A stretch of 64,000 bases of DNA from Ornithodoros turicata. Taxonomy: Eukaryota > Arthropoda > Arachnida > Ixodida > Argasidae. Made by a program: the position numbers and the translations under genes. The notes below the pieces were generated by a model that saw only the letters and a list, made by a program, of their open reading frames with translations, ran no database searches and was not told the DNA's origin. This document shows, in pieces, positions 45,601 to 53,412 of this stretch. Location of the stretch: the NCBI RefSeq assembly GCF_037126465.1, contig NC_088201.1, forward strand, positions 9,202,450-9,266,449. Direction: 5' to 3'. How positions within the stretch are numbered: position 1 is the first letter of the stretch; the number at the start of each line of letters is the position of its first letter.

Positions 45601-46881
45601 TTATTATTGCCTCTATTTAGTTGAAATATTACTTGCAATCTTTTTTGTTCGTTCCATGTTAGCACTGCAAAGCAAGTGTTGCTATGGCTATCAGTACAAT
45701 GGCCAACAATAGGCCAATACAACCAAACACAAGAGGTACACATACCTTTTCAAGCTCTCTCGGTATTTGGAAAAATATGTAGAACTTTTCCCGTCTATCT
45801 TCATAACGTTGCTCGTCATTTTCTAAGTAATATCCTCGCCGAAGTTCCCCGTAGAGATACTCATAAAGGGACCCATCTGAGATTGGACGGAACAATGCTT
45901 AGTCAGAACCAGTGATTGCATTCAGAAGCAGCGTACTGTGTCCTACAATTTTCTCCGAGCATCGTAACATGCTTTGCAGGAGTGCAAACCTGGTTGAGGC
46001 CATTGACACCACTTTGTCGTGTCAAATTTAAACTGCGAACTACTGATTAACATGCAAATATGATGTATTCTTCTTGCAGGAAAAAGAATATTGTGTTACT
46101 GAGTGATCGGAGACTGTCAACCGGTAATACAAAGACGCAAAGCAAACAGACCAAGTACAAACATTTGAATGAATGTGTACTTATGCGCCGAGTTACCGTT
46201 GTGAACAGCAGTGTAGTCACAAAAATATTTCGCGTTGGGTTCTATGGGCAGGAGGATTTCAATCCATTTTCCCTTTCTAAAATGCATTACCAAAGGCACC
46301 CGTTCGAGGGAGTTGAACCCCCCCAAAACTACCCCCCTGGCTACGGCACTGGATGCGAATCACCTGTGCAAGACACACACGTACAGCACCGGGTAATCGA
46401 CAGCGTATAGACTGAAACGGCTGATCAAACTGCAACAGGATAACAACAACGCTGTATGCCCAACGATGCTTTGTTTACTGCCTCGCAACGTGATCGAAGT
46501 CCCGAAATGCAATCATGGCTTTCTGAACATTAAGTCTCGCACATACCTCAATCAGGCCCTTTGACATTTCACGCAGAAGGTTCTGTGTGCAATACACATT
46601 ACATAAACGCTTCTTACAATAGGTCAGCAGGCATCTCAGCTCGGAGTTACGTAATGTTTTGAAGTGAACACCTAGGTCATAGTGACGCCCGGTTACCATA
46701 ACTTACTTGCGCTTTTCTCCGTGCTGTCATTTTCGCTTTCTGTTTTAGTACTTTCTGTAGATGATTTCAAATCTTCTACCCGTGGATCAGACGCTAAAGC
46801 GGATGCTAAAGCGTTTATCATTCTCTCAGGAGGTGTTCCTGTGCTCGATCTATTACCGTCTGCTATTTCCTCGTCCGCCAT
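33264..46881 (-). CDS. TAPT1: TAPT1 (transmembrane anterior posterior transformation 1), 12 exons
   Basis: A multi-pass membrane protein of the TAPT1/DUF747 family; animal TAPT1 is linked to centrosome and ciliary base function, and the yeast relative acts in the ER membrane. Exons on the minus strand: 46881-46707, 45876-45746, 45056-44935, 44762-44573, 43608-43482, 43147-43050, 42842-42692, 40874-40765, 40702-40643, 40561-40416, 39234-39127 and 33621-33264. Together they give 591 codons plus stop, close to the family's usual length, with every intron phase consistent. Hallmarks in order: IPRELEK, DAFLFVFTLLPLR, QPAEICDLLKG, VIKLYIFFNMLEV, LFSSFGQDILDALFWTATEP, ALLTIMMSNN, KGMVFKKFEKSNLFQMS, VKHAFVTRFN and RRMGFIPLPLGALLLR. 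The start ATG lies in AAGATGG. The end of exon 5 and the joins of exons 11-12 are the least certain. At least nine transposon insertions lie in introns; none hits an exon. Confidence 0.9.
34990..36330 (+). pseudogene. Broken Ty3/Gypsy-type pol fragment
   Basis: Remnant of a retrotransposon polyprotein, antisense in the last TAPT1 intron. The reverse-transcriptase core (DLTKAYHQIPV, MPFGLRNAAQTFQR) is at 35013-35220. A frameshift follows near 35220. The rest of the RT connection (FLGHHVSSEGI, FLGLINFYRRFLPHC) and the RNase H start (VDASSTAVGAVLQQ) lie in another frame up to about 35830, and more breaks follow. The active-site YIDD is YIED, so a catalytic aspartate is lost. Integrase and LTRs were not found. 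Dead copy. Confidence 0.85.
36504..36950. mobile_element. hAT-type MITE with TAGGGTTGCCACC ends
   Basis: Inverted ends TAGGGTTGCCACC, perfect 8-bp duplication AGTACAAT at 36496-36503 and 36951-36958. ACCGGC-type motifs recur near both ends. An AAT-rich microsatellite lies inside at 36682-36735. It is inserted in sequence just beyond the Ty3 fragment, in a TAPT1 intron. Confidence 0.92.
37175..37530. mobile_element. hAT-type MITE, TAGGGCCTGACTTTTT family, copy 1
   Basis: Inverted ends TAGGGCCTGACTTTTT with a perfect duplication ACTTTAAC (37167-37174, 37531-37538). Sub-terminal TTCGGGGGGTAAATATCGGG and GGTGTATTCGGGT motifs occur many times in both orientations. No ORF of note. Confidence 0.93.
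37572..38675. mobile_element. hAT-type element, 1.1 kb, with a nested tRNA-like SINE
   Basis: Ends CATAGGTGG and CCACCTATGCG, duplications TAAAAAGC at 37564-37571 and 38676-38683. Next to each end lie TAACGCGTTA-type motifs in both orientations. A tRNA-like repeat (about 38255-38435) inserted into it. Confidence 0.8.
38337..38409 (+). tRNA. tRNA-Thr(GGT)-like sequence, SINE or pseudogene
   Basis: It folds into a cloverleaf: acceptor GTTAGCT with AGCTGGC (G-U pairs allowed), A box TAGCTCAATTGG, anticodon loop CCGGTAA, T arm GTGGGTTCGATCCCTAC. The anticodon would be GGT. One mismatch in the anticodon stem and C instead of U at position 33 argue against function. It is a dispersed copy of the repeat at 59-60 kb. 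Confidence 0.5.
39127..39234 (-). CDS. TAPT1: TAPT1 exon 11
   Basis: After a long pyrimidine tract and CTCAAG the phase-2 frame reads LLTFKILINLLLMGRACTLI, then EQHRQTIKEK, matching the position of the last conserved helix. The donor CA|GTGTGC was chosen because it keeps phase with the last exon; it is not a strong site. Confidence 0.78.
39775..40109. mobile_element. Partial hAT-type MITE, related to the copy at 43.7 kb
   Basis: It shares long stretches with 43707-44056 (for example CTTCCAGTATGCTAAATTCG, and GTTTGGTACAAACGGTG). The right end CTTCAGGCTCTA is intact; the left terminus is altered and no duplication is visible. TAPT1 intron 10. Confidence 0.75.
40416..40561 (-). CDS. TAPT1: TAPT1 exon 10
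   Basis: Acceptor TTGTGCAG, donor GTAAGT. It encodes AYSDHSDLVSRRMGFIPLPL and then GALLLRIIGGSVHVNG plus most of a helix. Phase 0 in, phase 2 out. Confidence 0.92.
40643..40702 (-). CDS. TAPT1: TAPT1 exon 9 (60-bp microexon)
   Basis: Exactly 20 codons, VYKEYITNLAYDLASSKLKN, between acceptor TTTATTAG and donor GTAAGC. It is symmetric (phase 0), so skipping would keep the frame. Confidence 0.9.
40765..40874 (-). CDS. TAPT1: TAPT1 exon 8
   Basis: Acceptor CTTTCAG, donor GTAAGC. It encodes FWTLLPDCIMVIVAEVLVDW and then VKHAFVTRFNEISYE. Phase 1 in, phase 0 out. Confidence 0.93.
40944..41028. repeat. Fold-back, 38-bp arms
   Basis: GCAATAAACGACGCAGGG and AAGACACAAAGTTGACGCCA are followed, after 9 bases, by the inverted copy ending TTTATTGC, with three or so mismatches. 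The next hAT element uses the last 8 bases of the right arm as its target. Confidence 0.88.
41029..41381. mobile_element. hAT-type MITE, TAGGGCCTGACTTTTT family, copy 2
   Basis: Same ends and sub-terminal motifs as 37175-37530, in opposite orientation. The duplications TTTATTGC and TTTAATGC differ at one base. It sits at the edge of a fold-back in TAPT1 intron 7. Confidence 0.92.
41668..41734. repeat. 12-bp tandem repeat
   Basis: ACTTGGACAAGC-type units, four to five copies with CACTTGGACAATG variants. TAPT1 intron 7. Confidence 0.75.
42692..42842 (-). CDS. TAPT1: TAPT1 exon 7
   Basis: Acceptor TTTCTAG, donor GTAAGA. It encodes FVELKGMVFKKFEKSNLFQM, then SCSDVRERFHY and a hydrophobic segment. 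Phase 0 in, phase 1 out. Confidence 0.93.
43050..43147 (-). CDS. TAPT1: TAPT1 exon 6
   Basis: Acceptor TTTTCTCCAAG, donor GTAAGT. It encodes LHCLLVMLQATTLSVAINS followed by ALLTIMMSNN. Phase 1 in, phase 0 out. Confidence 0.88.
43482..43608 (-). CDS. TAPT1: TAPT1 exon 5 (3' boundary uncertain)
   Basis: Acceptor GATTATAG. The frame reads VADKLFSSFGQDILDALFW and then TATEPRGRKREHFGVIPHLA. The chosen donor G|GTTATG fits the phase of exon 6 but is weak. A better-looking GTTAGT six bases further would put exon 6 out of frame. The choice shortens the adjoining helix slightly compared with what I expect for the family. Confidence 0.75.
43707..44056. mobile_element. hAT-type MITE with perfect TSD AAGATATT
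   Basis: Left end TAGAACCAGAAG, right end CTTCAGGCTCTA (imperfect inverse). Duplications AAGATATT are at 43699-43706 and 44057-44064. Sub-terminal TTCGGGGGGGTAAAAATCGGG-like sequence links it to the copies at 37.2 and 41.0 kb. TAPT1 intron 4. Confidence 0.88.
44573..44762 (-). CDS. TAPT1: TAPT1 exon 4
   Basis: Acceptor TTTCCCTCAG, donor GTAAGT. It encodes LQPAEICDLLKG and VIKLYIFFNMLE. The longest internal exon; phase 2 in, phase 0 out. Confidence 0.93.
44935..45056 (-). CDS. TAPT1: TAPT1 exon 3
   Basis: Acceptor TTTTTTTCAG, donor GTAAGG. The frame reads FLCYGFFQCADAFLFVFTLL and continues PLRFTLSIWFLVV, the first hydrophobic pair of the family. Phase 0 in, phase 2 out. Confidence 0.9.
45369..45578. 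mobile_element. 210-bp MITE, CAGGGTGTTTGCT ends, TA duplication
   Basis: Long inverted ends: CAGGGTGTTTGCTCTAACG against CTGGGTGTTTGCTGTAAAG, both continuing into TGTCCAGAAAT. TA on both sides (45367-45368, 45579-45580), as in mariner-type elements. The two halves are inverted over nearly the whole length. TAPT1 intron 2. Confidence 0.88.
45746..45876 (-). CDS. TAPT1: TAPT1 exon 2
   Basis: Acceptor CAATCTCAG, donor GTATGT. It encodes GSLYEYLYGELRRGYYLEN and ends with IPRELEK, the most conserved N-terminal motif of the family. Phase 1 in, phase 0 out. Confidence 0.92.
46270..46352 (-). mobile_element. TE end fragment (CAGTGCCGTAGCCAGGGGG)
   Basis: The end reads CAGTGCCGTAGCCAGGGGG on the minus strand, a variant of the ends at 26756. 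Only one end was found. TAPT1 intron 1. A related CAGTGGCGGATCGGG start lies at 47946. Confidence 0.4.
46707..46881 (-). CDS. TAPT1: TAPT1 exon 1
   Basis: Encodes the acidic, Ser/Thr-rich N-terminus beginning MADEEIADG. The donor is GTAAGT and the exon leaves one base (phase 1). A longer frame opens at 47025 but lacks family support; the ATG at 46881 has the best context. Confidence 0.75.
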
Positions 46882-47397
46882 CTTGCTATAATGCTTTTCG
46901 TTCTCTTTACTTGGAAACACATCACGCATCCTCGTGCACAGCTGACAAATAAACTTCCTAGTTAATTGTGTTTTTATTTTGTGTATATACTTCTTGAGCA
47001 CGTTATAACGCTTAGCTTGTACCATTCGTTTACGAGCAAATCCGAAGGAGTCATATAATGTGCTAGGTGGCGCTGAAGCTCAAAGCAAATCCATGTGGCT
47101 AAGTGAGCTTGATTGCGCTTCGAAGCTCGTGAAAACTGTGCGGCAAATTTGTGAGCGCGTTTGTGTAGTGTACCAAGAAGTTATGTGTTTATGAAACAGT
47201 GCTTACGTGCATGTTATCATTGGAGCAATTGCTGAGGTATTTTAAATATATTATCCCTGTTTCTCCAGTCCTCGTCTCTGCGCGATTCGGCGGCTCCAGT
47301 GACACTCCCATCCTGAGGCATTATTGCTGTGACATACTGTTGTGATACTCCGTAACTACTCATCAGGACTGGAAAAAAATTTTGATCAGCTGTCACG
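46882..47397. promoter_or_regulatory. Possible bidirectional promoter region
   Basis: This 516-bp stretch separates the TAPT1 start (minus) from a candidate plus-strand first exon. It contains no transposon and no clear TATA box. The assignment is positional only. Confidence 0.35.
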
Positions 47398-47478
47398 ATG
47401 TCCACGGCACTGCGCTTGCCACCGGCAAAGGTTCTTATGAAGTGGGATTCAACTCGACTCTCCAAATGGTTGGCGAAG
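47398..47478 (+). CDS. Candidate first coding exon of a divergent gene
   Basis: An ATG in moderate context (TCACGATGT) opens a 27-codon frame reading MSTALRLPPAKVLMKW and then DSTRLSKWLAK. It ends exactly at a strong donor, AAG|GTGAGC. The W...LSKWLAK pattern faintly resembles the start of a SAM domain; that is a guess. No further exon could be identified to the right, so the gene would have to continue beyond long introns. The overlapping minus-strand 89-aa ORF is taken as its shadow. Confidence 0.33.
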
Positions 47479-49777
47479 GTGAGCACATTTTCACATTTCC
47501 TGTGGTGAATCTTGTGAAGTGCTGGCCTCTGTCACATATGAGTTGTGACATAGGTTACCTCTCCATATTTCTCATCTATAAAAAACTCATTTTGTCTGTG
47601 TAGAGCTATGCAACATTTCATCAGACCAGTAGTACTGAGTGGAATTTTAAAATCAGCTGTTTGAGACGGCATTCATACATTTAATTGGCGCTGTGTGAAA
47701 TTTCGTGATTACTTAAAAAAAAACAGGATTGATCGCAGTTAGGGAAGCTCGTGCTTCGCTCGATCGAGTGCTGTGCCTACCGTGAGTACTACAGAATGTA
47801 TTGGTATGCATATTATTAGACATTGCACATAAGAAAAACGCGGGCGATTTGCTCGTGAGCTTTCCATATCCAAAGGCCAGCTTGTCAAGCTGTGTGGAAT
47901 TACTTACAGTTGGATCCTGAGAGTATTCCATACGCTGTCTGGAGCCAGTGGCGGATCGGGAGGGGAGGGGGGGCATCGCCCCCCCCAAAAAAACACATAA
48001 ATTTATACATTGGATTTCTCTCTCTCCACTCCCCCTCTATGTGCTTCGACAAAGAACGCATCCCCCAAACCGGGGGTCTGGATTCGCCCGTGGAGCATGT
48101 GCTCTGCTCCAGAGTTCCATTGAAAGCACCTCATACTAGAAAGAGAATATCTCTCTGGGTGTAAATCTTACGGATTACATTCAAATATGCAAGCATTCAC
48201 AGTGAACGGGGATGTATAGGTTCATACCATTCTGTGTTTGTCGCTAAACATCGACTCCCCAGTGAATTTATATTATCTAATCTCCTTCTACGCACTTTGT
48301 CTCCACAGCAATCGATATCTATTTTGAGATCCCACGTAATTATGTACAACGTATAGGAGTTGTCGACGTTCCGCAGTGACACGTGATTGCGAGTCGCTTA
48401 CTGTGTACGCTCGTCAACACATCACGCAATGACAATGCGGCGTAAACTGCGTTTTTGTGCGCCAGCAATCACTCCTTGACAATAAACAGGAAGCGGATAC
48501 CCATAAAGATATGTTCCTCCCGAAAGGATGCATGCTGTCTGTAGGAGGACTCATGCTCACGTCTGTGCTTCGCGTTTCTCTCTGCCGAGCTCAACAAAAG
48601 CATCATTAAACCGCAAACTTCGGGTTATGCGAGAAATAATGGAGAAATAGAGCTTTGCGATAGTTGATAACGGAACGGCTATGGTCGTAAGGTTTATGAT
48701 GTTAACGGAACCGTAGTTTGTTGTTGTTCTCCCCATGGATCCGTTGATGCCAGACTTGTCTTTTCTCTCTTTCCGTAGTACGACAGCATAGTGAGAGGCC
48801 CACCTTCAGGATATATGGATTATGTTTAGCATTACAAGTTACAGATTAGATTACGTTTAGCATTTCGTTAATTTCATCGATGTATTGGCGGAGTTGACAG
48901 CCCTTGGCACTGGCACAGTAGCACCCATCTGTGAGCGATATTCGAATGAACGTTCGCACACTGCATCCAACCACCCTTTGTTGGGCCCCAGTTTTATAAT
49001 GACTGGTTATCGTGTCAGCTTTGCGATCGTCATCGTCCCGAGGCGGGTCCAGATGCCGGTCGGTCTTTCACACGCACGCAAACTTCCGCGTTATACCTCA
49101 ATTAAAGCGACCCAGAGAGACGGCTTTGCTCAATACGGAAGTAAATGCCACCTCAGACTATGATTTCAAGTTTCGCCCGGCAACTGTCTGTCGGTAGCGA
49201 AAGCCCGAAGGGGAACCTGACAGGAAGGGAGCCGCGCCAGTCTTTCTTTTTTCGCCGATCTTTTGCGAAAACCGATCCAGCTCTACAAGTTGGTCAAGGC
49301 TCACTTTCCCCTCCACCCTATATGCCGCCAAAACTGTTGTTTGTTCACCGTCCTCTCCATTAACATTCTGGTGGTGTTACCGGCGAAACTCGAAGAAATA
49401 CCCGATTATACCAGTCCCCTGGAATGTGCATGTGCGTGCTTCCCAACAGAATTATGAAATGCAGCTGTTTAAAATGGATGGAAGCGAACTCGAACGAACG
49501 ACTGGAGGCTCTCTTTTTTTCTTCTTCTTCCTTTTTTTCTTTTTTTTTTTATGATAAGGGGTGATAATGCTCTGTACGTGACATTGACTTCTCTGCCTAC
49601 ATACACACAGGGCCGGTGCTATAGGGGTGTGCGGGGCCTGAGGCAAAGACACATCGCAGGGCCTGTTTCACGCCAGCAGTAATGAAAAGATAAGGAATGA
49701 TACGATTTTCGCAGTGGGAGATCTTAGCAGTACGGGAAATGGCAGCAGGAGAGAAGGGTGCGAAATCCTCGGTAGAG
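47479..49777. other. Non-coding stretch
   Basis: Contains a G/C-run repeat start at 47946-47990, an A/T-rich pyrimidine tract at 49510-49550 and CAGGGCCGG at 49608, which may be the left end of an outer element hosting the next hAT insertion. No exon recognised. Confidence 0.4.
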
Positions 49778-49785
49778 CTTGCAGG

Positions 49786-50529
49786 CAGACTTGTACGTAT
49801 TTGGAGTATTGTATTTGAAATACTGTATTATAGATACAATTTGCGGTATTTTGGTACTCTACTCAATACTTTTTGTTTTGTGTATTTGTACTCTATTTAA
49901 AATACATTTTATGATATTTTCTACTCAATACTCTAATTACATATTTTGGATCTCCCTCTCAAACTTTCTGTGTCTCGTCTTTCCATTATCTTGCTTATTA
50001 AGTGGAAATTTCCTGAGTCCCTCGGACTTGACCAGGACATTGGCCCTTCTTGGAAGTCTCCATCTAGAGATCTTGCCCCGTGTGTACTAATCCTTGGCGA
50101 GTGAGGGTTCTATTATGCGTGCCCTGACGCGGTAACGCCGAATTCTGACCTCGCCAAGCAGGGACCTGCTAGAAGTTTCTTTGTTCTGGATCACGTATAC
50201 TTAGTGGAGTTATGTGGTATCTCTTTGTCATCTTTTTGGGACTTGTGTCTAGATGACTCCTACCACACAGGGACGGCTTGCGTATTGCGCGGGGTTTAGG
50301 TGATTCATGCCACATAGCGGCGACTTGCCGCGTTGACCAGTGACCGGTGACTTTTTGCGTTCAAGGATAAATAGTATCTTAACTGTATTTCAAATACTTT
50401 TTGAAGTATTTCATACTCTATCTTAATTACTTTAATTTTCACGTATTTATACTCTACCTTAATTACATTCTAACGTCAGTATTTATTATCTTATCTTAAA
50501 TACATTGTTGAGTATCTTGTACATGTCTG
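49786..50529. mobile_element. hAT-type MITE with TSD CTTGCAGG
   Basis: Ends CAGACTTGTAC and GTACATGTCTG, perfect duplications CTTGCAGG at 49778-49785 and 50530-50537. The ends carry many TATTTGAAATAC / GAGTATT motifs in both orientations. The two short ORFs inside are AT-rich noise. Confidence 0.9.
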
Positions 50530-50537
50530 CTTGCAGG

Positions 50538-51620
50538 GTTGGCGGATTTTTCTTAAAAGTGGGACTCTTTTTCTCATCACATGACGGAATGGCACATCAC
50601 GCATTCTTCTCTCATTTCTGTTTTGGTCGAGGATCGCGCGTGCGATTGAGTCCATACTTGATATAAAAAAAAAAAAGTAATCCTTGGCTGAGGGCTTCGT
50701 GCGCGGGGCCATGCAAACGCGGGGACTAAGGCGGTCGCCTTACTCGCCCCCCCCCCCCCCTTTCGCTGGCCCGGCATAGGACCACCACGATGGAGATGCG
50801 GAATCTTCCTGAGCACTATCTTATCGACGTGCGGCTGATGTATCCGTGGTGTACAAGCACCGAAGTTTTACCAAATTGGTTAATTCACTATTATGTCAAC
50901 AATCATTTGCTGGTACGTCGAATGTGGTTGCACTCAAAGCGTGCTATCCCCAAATGATGTACGGCAGTGATCCGTATACGCTTCGACCCTACGATATTTT
51001 ACGTGCCCCGAAGAGTCGTACTCGGTCAGGCATGGCAGCAAGATAGGCTGTGCGTCGTCGTGTATCGGTATATAACCCTTTGGCGTCGAACCCAGCCGGA
51101 AAATTGACTGCATGTGTTTGTGCTGGAGATCGCGCTAATCGGTTCGGAACGTTCGCGGACAAGCAAGTCTCCCACGCAGATTGCGAACACAAGTAATCAG
51201 TATAGGGTCAGGTCCGAAACCAAAATACCCCAGTACTCTCCCAACTTCTCTGCATGCAGTTCCTAATTTTCTTTCTTTTTAATTTCGCTCAAATTCGTCG
51301 GTTTCTCATTCGCTGTGCACAAAAGTGACTCAAAACGAACGTTTGTTTGTCGTGTTCGTGTCATTAATAACAGAAATACGTGCAAATATAACCACCCTTC
51401 TAATCAAAAGGCGCTACGGGTCTCTTTAACTAAACAATAACCCGCACTCCCAAAGACTTAAGGGTAAATTGTGTTGTATTCTTAAACAAAGCCAGATCAA
51501 CAACATTAGAAAAATTCGATACGCAAATTCGGTCAGGAGGGGATAGCAACACGACTTCCCAGTTCTATGATTGTTTTCTGTCCATTATTTTAACATGTTC
51601 TTGAACGCTTCTGTTTACCA
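50538..51620. other. Non-coding; poly-C run
   Basis: A run of 14 C at 50747-50760 precedes CTGGCCCGGCATAG, perhaps the right end of an outer element. No gene recognised. Confidence 0.35.
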
Positions 51621-51628
51621 CATGGAAG

Positions 51629-52524
51629 TAGTGATGTCACGAACCTGGCAAAGTTCGAGTTCGCAAAAGTTCGAAGCTTTCGAACTTTTCTCAGAAAAAT
51701 TCGCGAAAGTTCGCAAAAGTTCGACTTCACTGCGCATGCGCTGGCGTGACCTACCCGGAAACGTAAACAGTCCAATGTATACGCCACTAAAGGCTTAATT
51801 AGGCTTAATCACATCAGACAATATGTCATCCTGTACGGTATGTACGATAAATCAGTTAGCTTTCCTTCGATTTGTACTTTTCTAGCAACAGAAACTTATA
51901 CCTACGCCTACCACGGTACCACCTAGCATTTCTACATACACCTTCGCAGAGTAAACATACAGTCGGTAAGAAAAACAAAGCACGCAAGGACAACGGCGCA
52001 AAACTGTTATAGCAGTTAAATCTTAAATGTACAAACTACGTTTACCACGAAGCCAGAACACTAGTGGGCTCTGGTCTGGGGCGGACTTTCGTCGCTTACC
52101 TCTCATCCAAGGCACCACGAAGTTTTACAGCCAGCTGGCTATTATACCACCCTCTCCTGAGTCTTCTTGAATAACAGCAATATGAGAAATATCTATTTTA
52201 TTGGCAAAGGAAACCGTTTTCTGCTTTCTGTGTTGTAGCTCACAGCATAAATAAATGCAACTATACCATCAGTCGATCGCAGCCTTGCTCATGTGGGCAG
52301 AAATATAAACCTCGCACAAGAGGGCGCACGTGACCGTTTATTATTGCAGGATTTTTTACTTTTCGTCCGTTTCGCTCAAAGTTAAAAAGCAGCCAAAAAA
52401 ATCAGCTAACTTCAGCTGCGAACCTTTGCGAAACTGACAAGAAATTCGAATGTTCTTCGAACCTTGCGAACCACCAGGTTCGAAGTCGAACCGCGGGTTC
52501 GCAAAAAGTTCGTGACATCACTAC
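51629..52524. mobile_element. hAT-type MITE with TAGTGATGTCACGAAC ends
   Basis: Ends TAGTGATGTCACGAAC and GTTCGTGACATCACTAC. Flanks CATGGAAG and GATGGAAG match at seven of eight bases. Sub-terminal AAGTTCG motifs repeat in direct and inverted form. Confidence 0.85.
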
Positions 52525-52956
52525 GATGGAAGCACAGGCGTAGGCGCATTATCAAGAAGGGCACGTGCTCCCGAGATAGTGAAAAATAGCGAAAACGTTT
52601 AGGGCGAAGCCTAGCGTGGATAATTATCATATCCGCATAGATACCAGTGCGATTTGTGTAGGCGATGCGGATGCCCAGATAAAGTGATAATGTCATATGA
52701 TGAGTCCACGGGGTGTACAGGCTGAGAGGAGTAAATGCACAATTCAGGATCCGAATCAAAAACGAAACTGTATCTTATTTTCATGTTGTCTAATACGAGT
52801 AAATTACGAGATTTTTAGGTTTCCCCACATCTCTTTTCTTGTCTTTTTTCTTCTTTTTGTAAGTTTGGGATTCGTCAAATGATTGACGTAATACATAGAC
52901 GGGCCACTGTGGACCAATGGATAAATGAACTAAAGTATGTGTTTCCGAGCACTTAC

Positions 52957-53041
52957 CTGTAAACGAAAGCAAATGCGAATGTATTTCTAACCACTCGGTT
53001 GTTTTCTGATATTCGCCGCAAAACGGGCAAAATGGTCGCAA
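52957..53041 (-). CDS. Zinc-finger-like exon fragment
   Basis: On the minus strand a short frame reads RPFCPFCGEYQKTTEW and then LEIHSHLLSFTG, ending at a consensus donor ACAG|GTAAGT. CPFC, the spacing to HSH and the final TG resemble a C2H2 finger with its linker. The frame is closed by TAA at its upstream side, so if real it needs an acceptor within a few bases; none is convincing. It may be a decayed exon. A second frame through the same donor is also open. Confidence 0.25.
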
Positions 53042-53244
53042 TAGTTACGTCCGAATTATCGCAGTTTTCACGCGGGATCGAATTTCCCTGCGACGATTGC
53101 AAGTGCGTACGCCGCACCAACAAAAAAGGACGTGTTCCACGAAGAGTTCGTAATCATGAACGCAACGTCTACTAACACTCGAACTCGATACATCAGGAAA
53201 CTAACAGGCAAAAATGGGAGAAGTCTAGCACTCGCAAGCGAATA

Positions 53245-53412
53245 AAATAAGTATTTAAATAGATTGAAACATGTATTTTACTAAAAAAAACAAGCTTTCG
53301 GACGGAATCCGTCCTTCATCAGGTACGGTCGTACCTGATGAAGGACGGACTCCGTCCGAAAGCTTGTTTTTTTTAGTAAAATACATGTTTCAATCTCTTT
53401 AAATACTTATTT
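53245..53412. repeat. 168-bp near-perfect palindrome with hammerhead-like core
   Basis: The arms are about 83 bases each, meeting with practically no loop at GTACGGTCGTAC. Only a few mismatches are visible. Each arm contains CCTGATGA, a hairpin GGACGG-ACT-CCGTCC and GAAAGC, similar to the CUGAUGA/GAAA core of hammerhead ribozymes, but with one extra A before helix II. Such motifs occur in Penelope-like elements. Long T and A runs flank the core. Confidence 0.8.

Noticed and set aside
47217..47486. 89-aa minus-strand ORF next to the TAPT1 promoter
   Set aside because: No domain recognised and it lies opposite the better-supported plus-strand exon with a strong donor; it ends without any gene context.
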